From the NCBI GenBank assembly GCA_002837195.1, contig KZ478070.1, forward strand, positions 30,229-94,228: a stretch of 64,000 nt of DNA, read 5' to 3'. Position 1 is the stretch's first letter. The number at the start of each line of letters is the position of its first letter. This stretch comes from Enterobacterales bacterium CwR94 (GTDB taxonomy: Bacteria; Pseudomonadota; Gammaproteobacteria; Enterobacterales; Enterobacteriaceae). A program made the position numbers and the translations under genes. Below, in pieces: positions 63,917 through 64,000 of the stretch. Under the pieces are notes generated by a model. That model ran no database searches. It was not told the DNA's origin and was given only the letters and a program-made list of their open reading frames with translations.

Positions 63917-63993
63917 GCATCCGTAGCTCAGCTGGATAGAGTACTCGGCTACGAACCGAGCGGTCGGAGGTTCGAATCCTCCCGGATGCACCA
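63917..63993 (+). tRNA. tRNA-Arg (anticodon ACG), copy 2
   Basis: Identical over its 77 bases to the copy at 63745, with the same ATCTCTT immediately downstream. The 95-base spacer differs, so the array grew by tandem duplication and probably continues beyond the window, as in E. coli argQ-argZ-argY-argV. Confidence 0.97.
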
Positions 63994-64000
63994 TCTCTTC

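Noticed and set aside
63642..63993. tRNA genes as the island attachment site
   Set aside because: The tRNAs are intact and more than 10 kb from the island. The direct repeat at the island ends lies in mutS codons.

Overview
The window is a chromosomal segment of an enterobacterium. Gene content, gene order and residue-level similarity to Escherichia coli K-12 proteins (RelA, PyrG, Eno, CysJIHDNC, RpoS, MutS, RecA, AlaS, CsrA) place it in Enterobacterales. The fine arrangement (cysG beside cysDNC, a secreted pyrophosphatase between queE and queD) suggests an Erwiniaceae-like genus, but that family placement is only a guess.

Layout. 1-31.8 kb is backbone: rlmD (cut by the window edge), relA, mazG, pyrG-eno, an MFS aromatic-acid-type transporter, queE, a periplasmic pyrophosphatase, queD, cysJIH, cysG-cysDNC-ygbE, a polar amino-acid ABC importer, the chain ftsB-ispD-ispF-truD-surE-pcm-nlpD-rpoS, and mutS. 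53.6-64 kb is backbone again: an AraC regulator, a DUF2000 gene, yjdM/phnA, mltB, a tam-like methyltransferase, pncC, recA (with a LexA box), recX, alaS, csrA, tRNA-Ser(GCT) and two identical tRNA-Arg(ACG) genes.

Between them, from about 31.75 to 53.57 kb, lies a genomic island of about 21.8 kb. It sits inside the 5' end of mutS. The far end still carries the first codons of an alternative mutS (start at 53612, minus strand), and the island supplies a substitute start and N-terminus for the functional mutS. A P4-type integrase lies next to the left junction.

Island cargo, left to right: a candidate type I toxin (TisB-like 24-residue peptide) with a candidate antisense RNA; a HEPN-like protein paired with a four-helix membrane protein; an operon of small exported proteins behind a Ner-like regulator, divergent from a Mu-repressor-like regulator; DUF2787, a cysteine-peptidase-like protein, RadC and a second tyrosine recombinase; an RHH-like regulator, AlpA and a rolling-circle-type initiator; a 490-residue protein that resembles the fingers and palm of family A DNA polymerases; and an operon of HsdM, HsdS, an AAA ATPase and an HNH nuclease with no HsdR. 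The right end holds decayed IS3 and Fic genes.

The most interesting items are the mutS 5'-end swap, the HsdR-less HsdMS-ATPase-HNH operon, the minimal polymerase-like protein, and the TisB-like toxin locus. All functional claims for island genes are inferred from motifs read by eye. No database search was possible.
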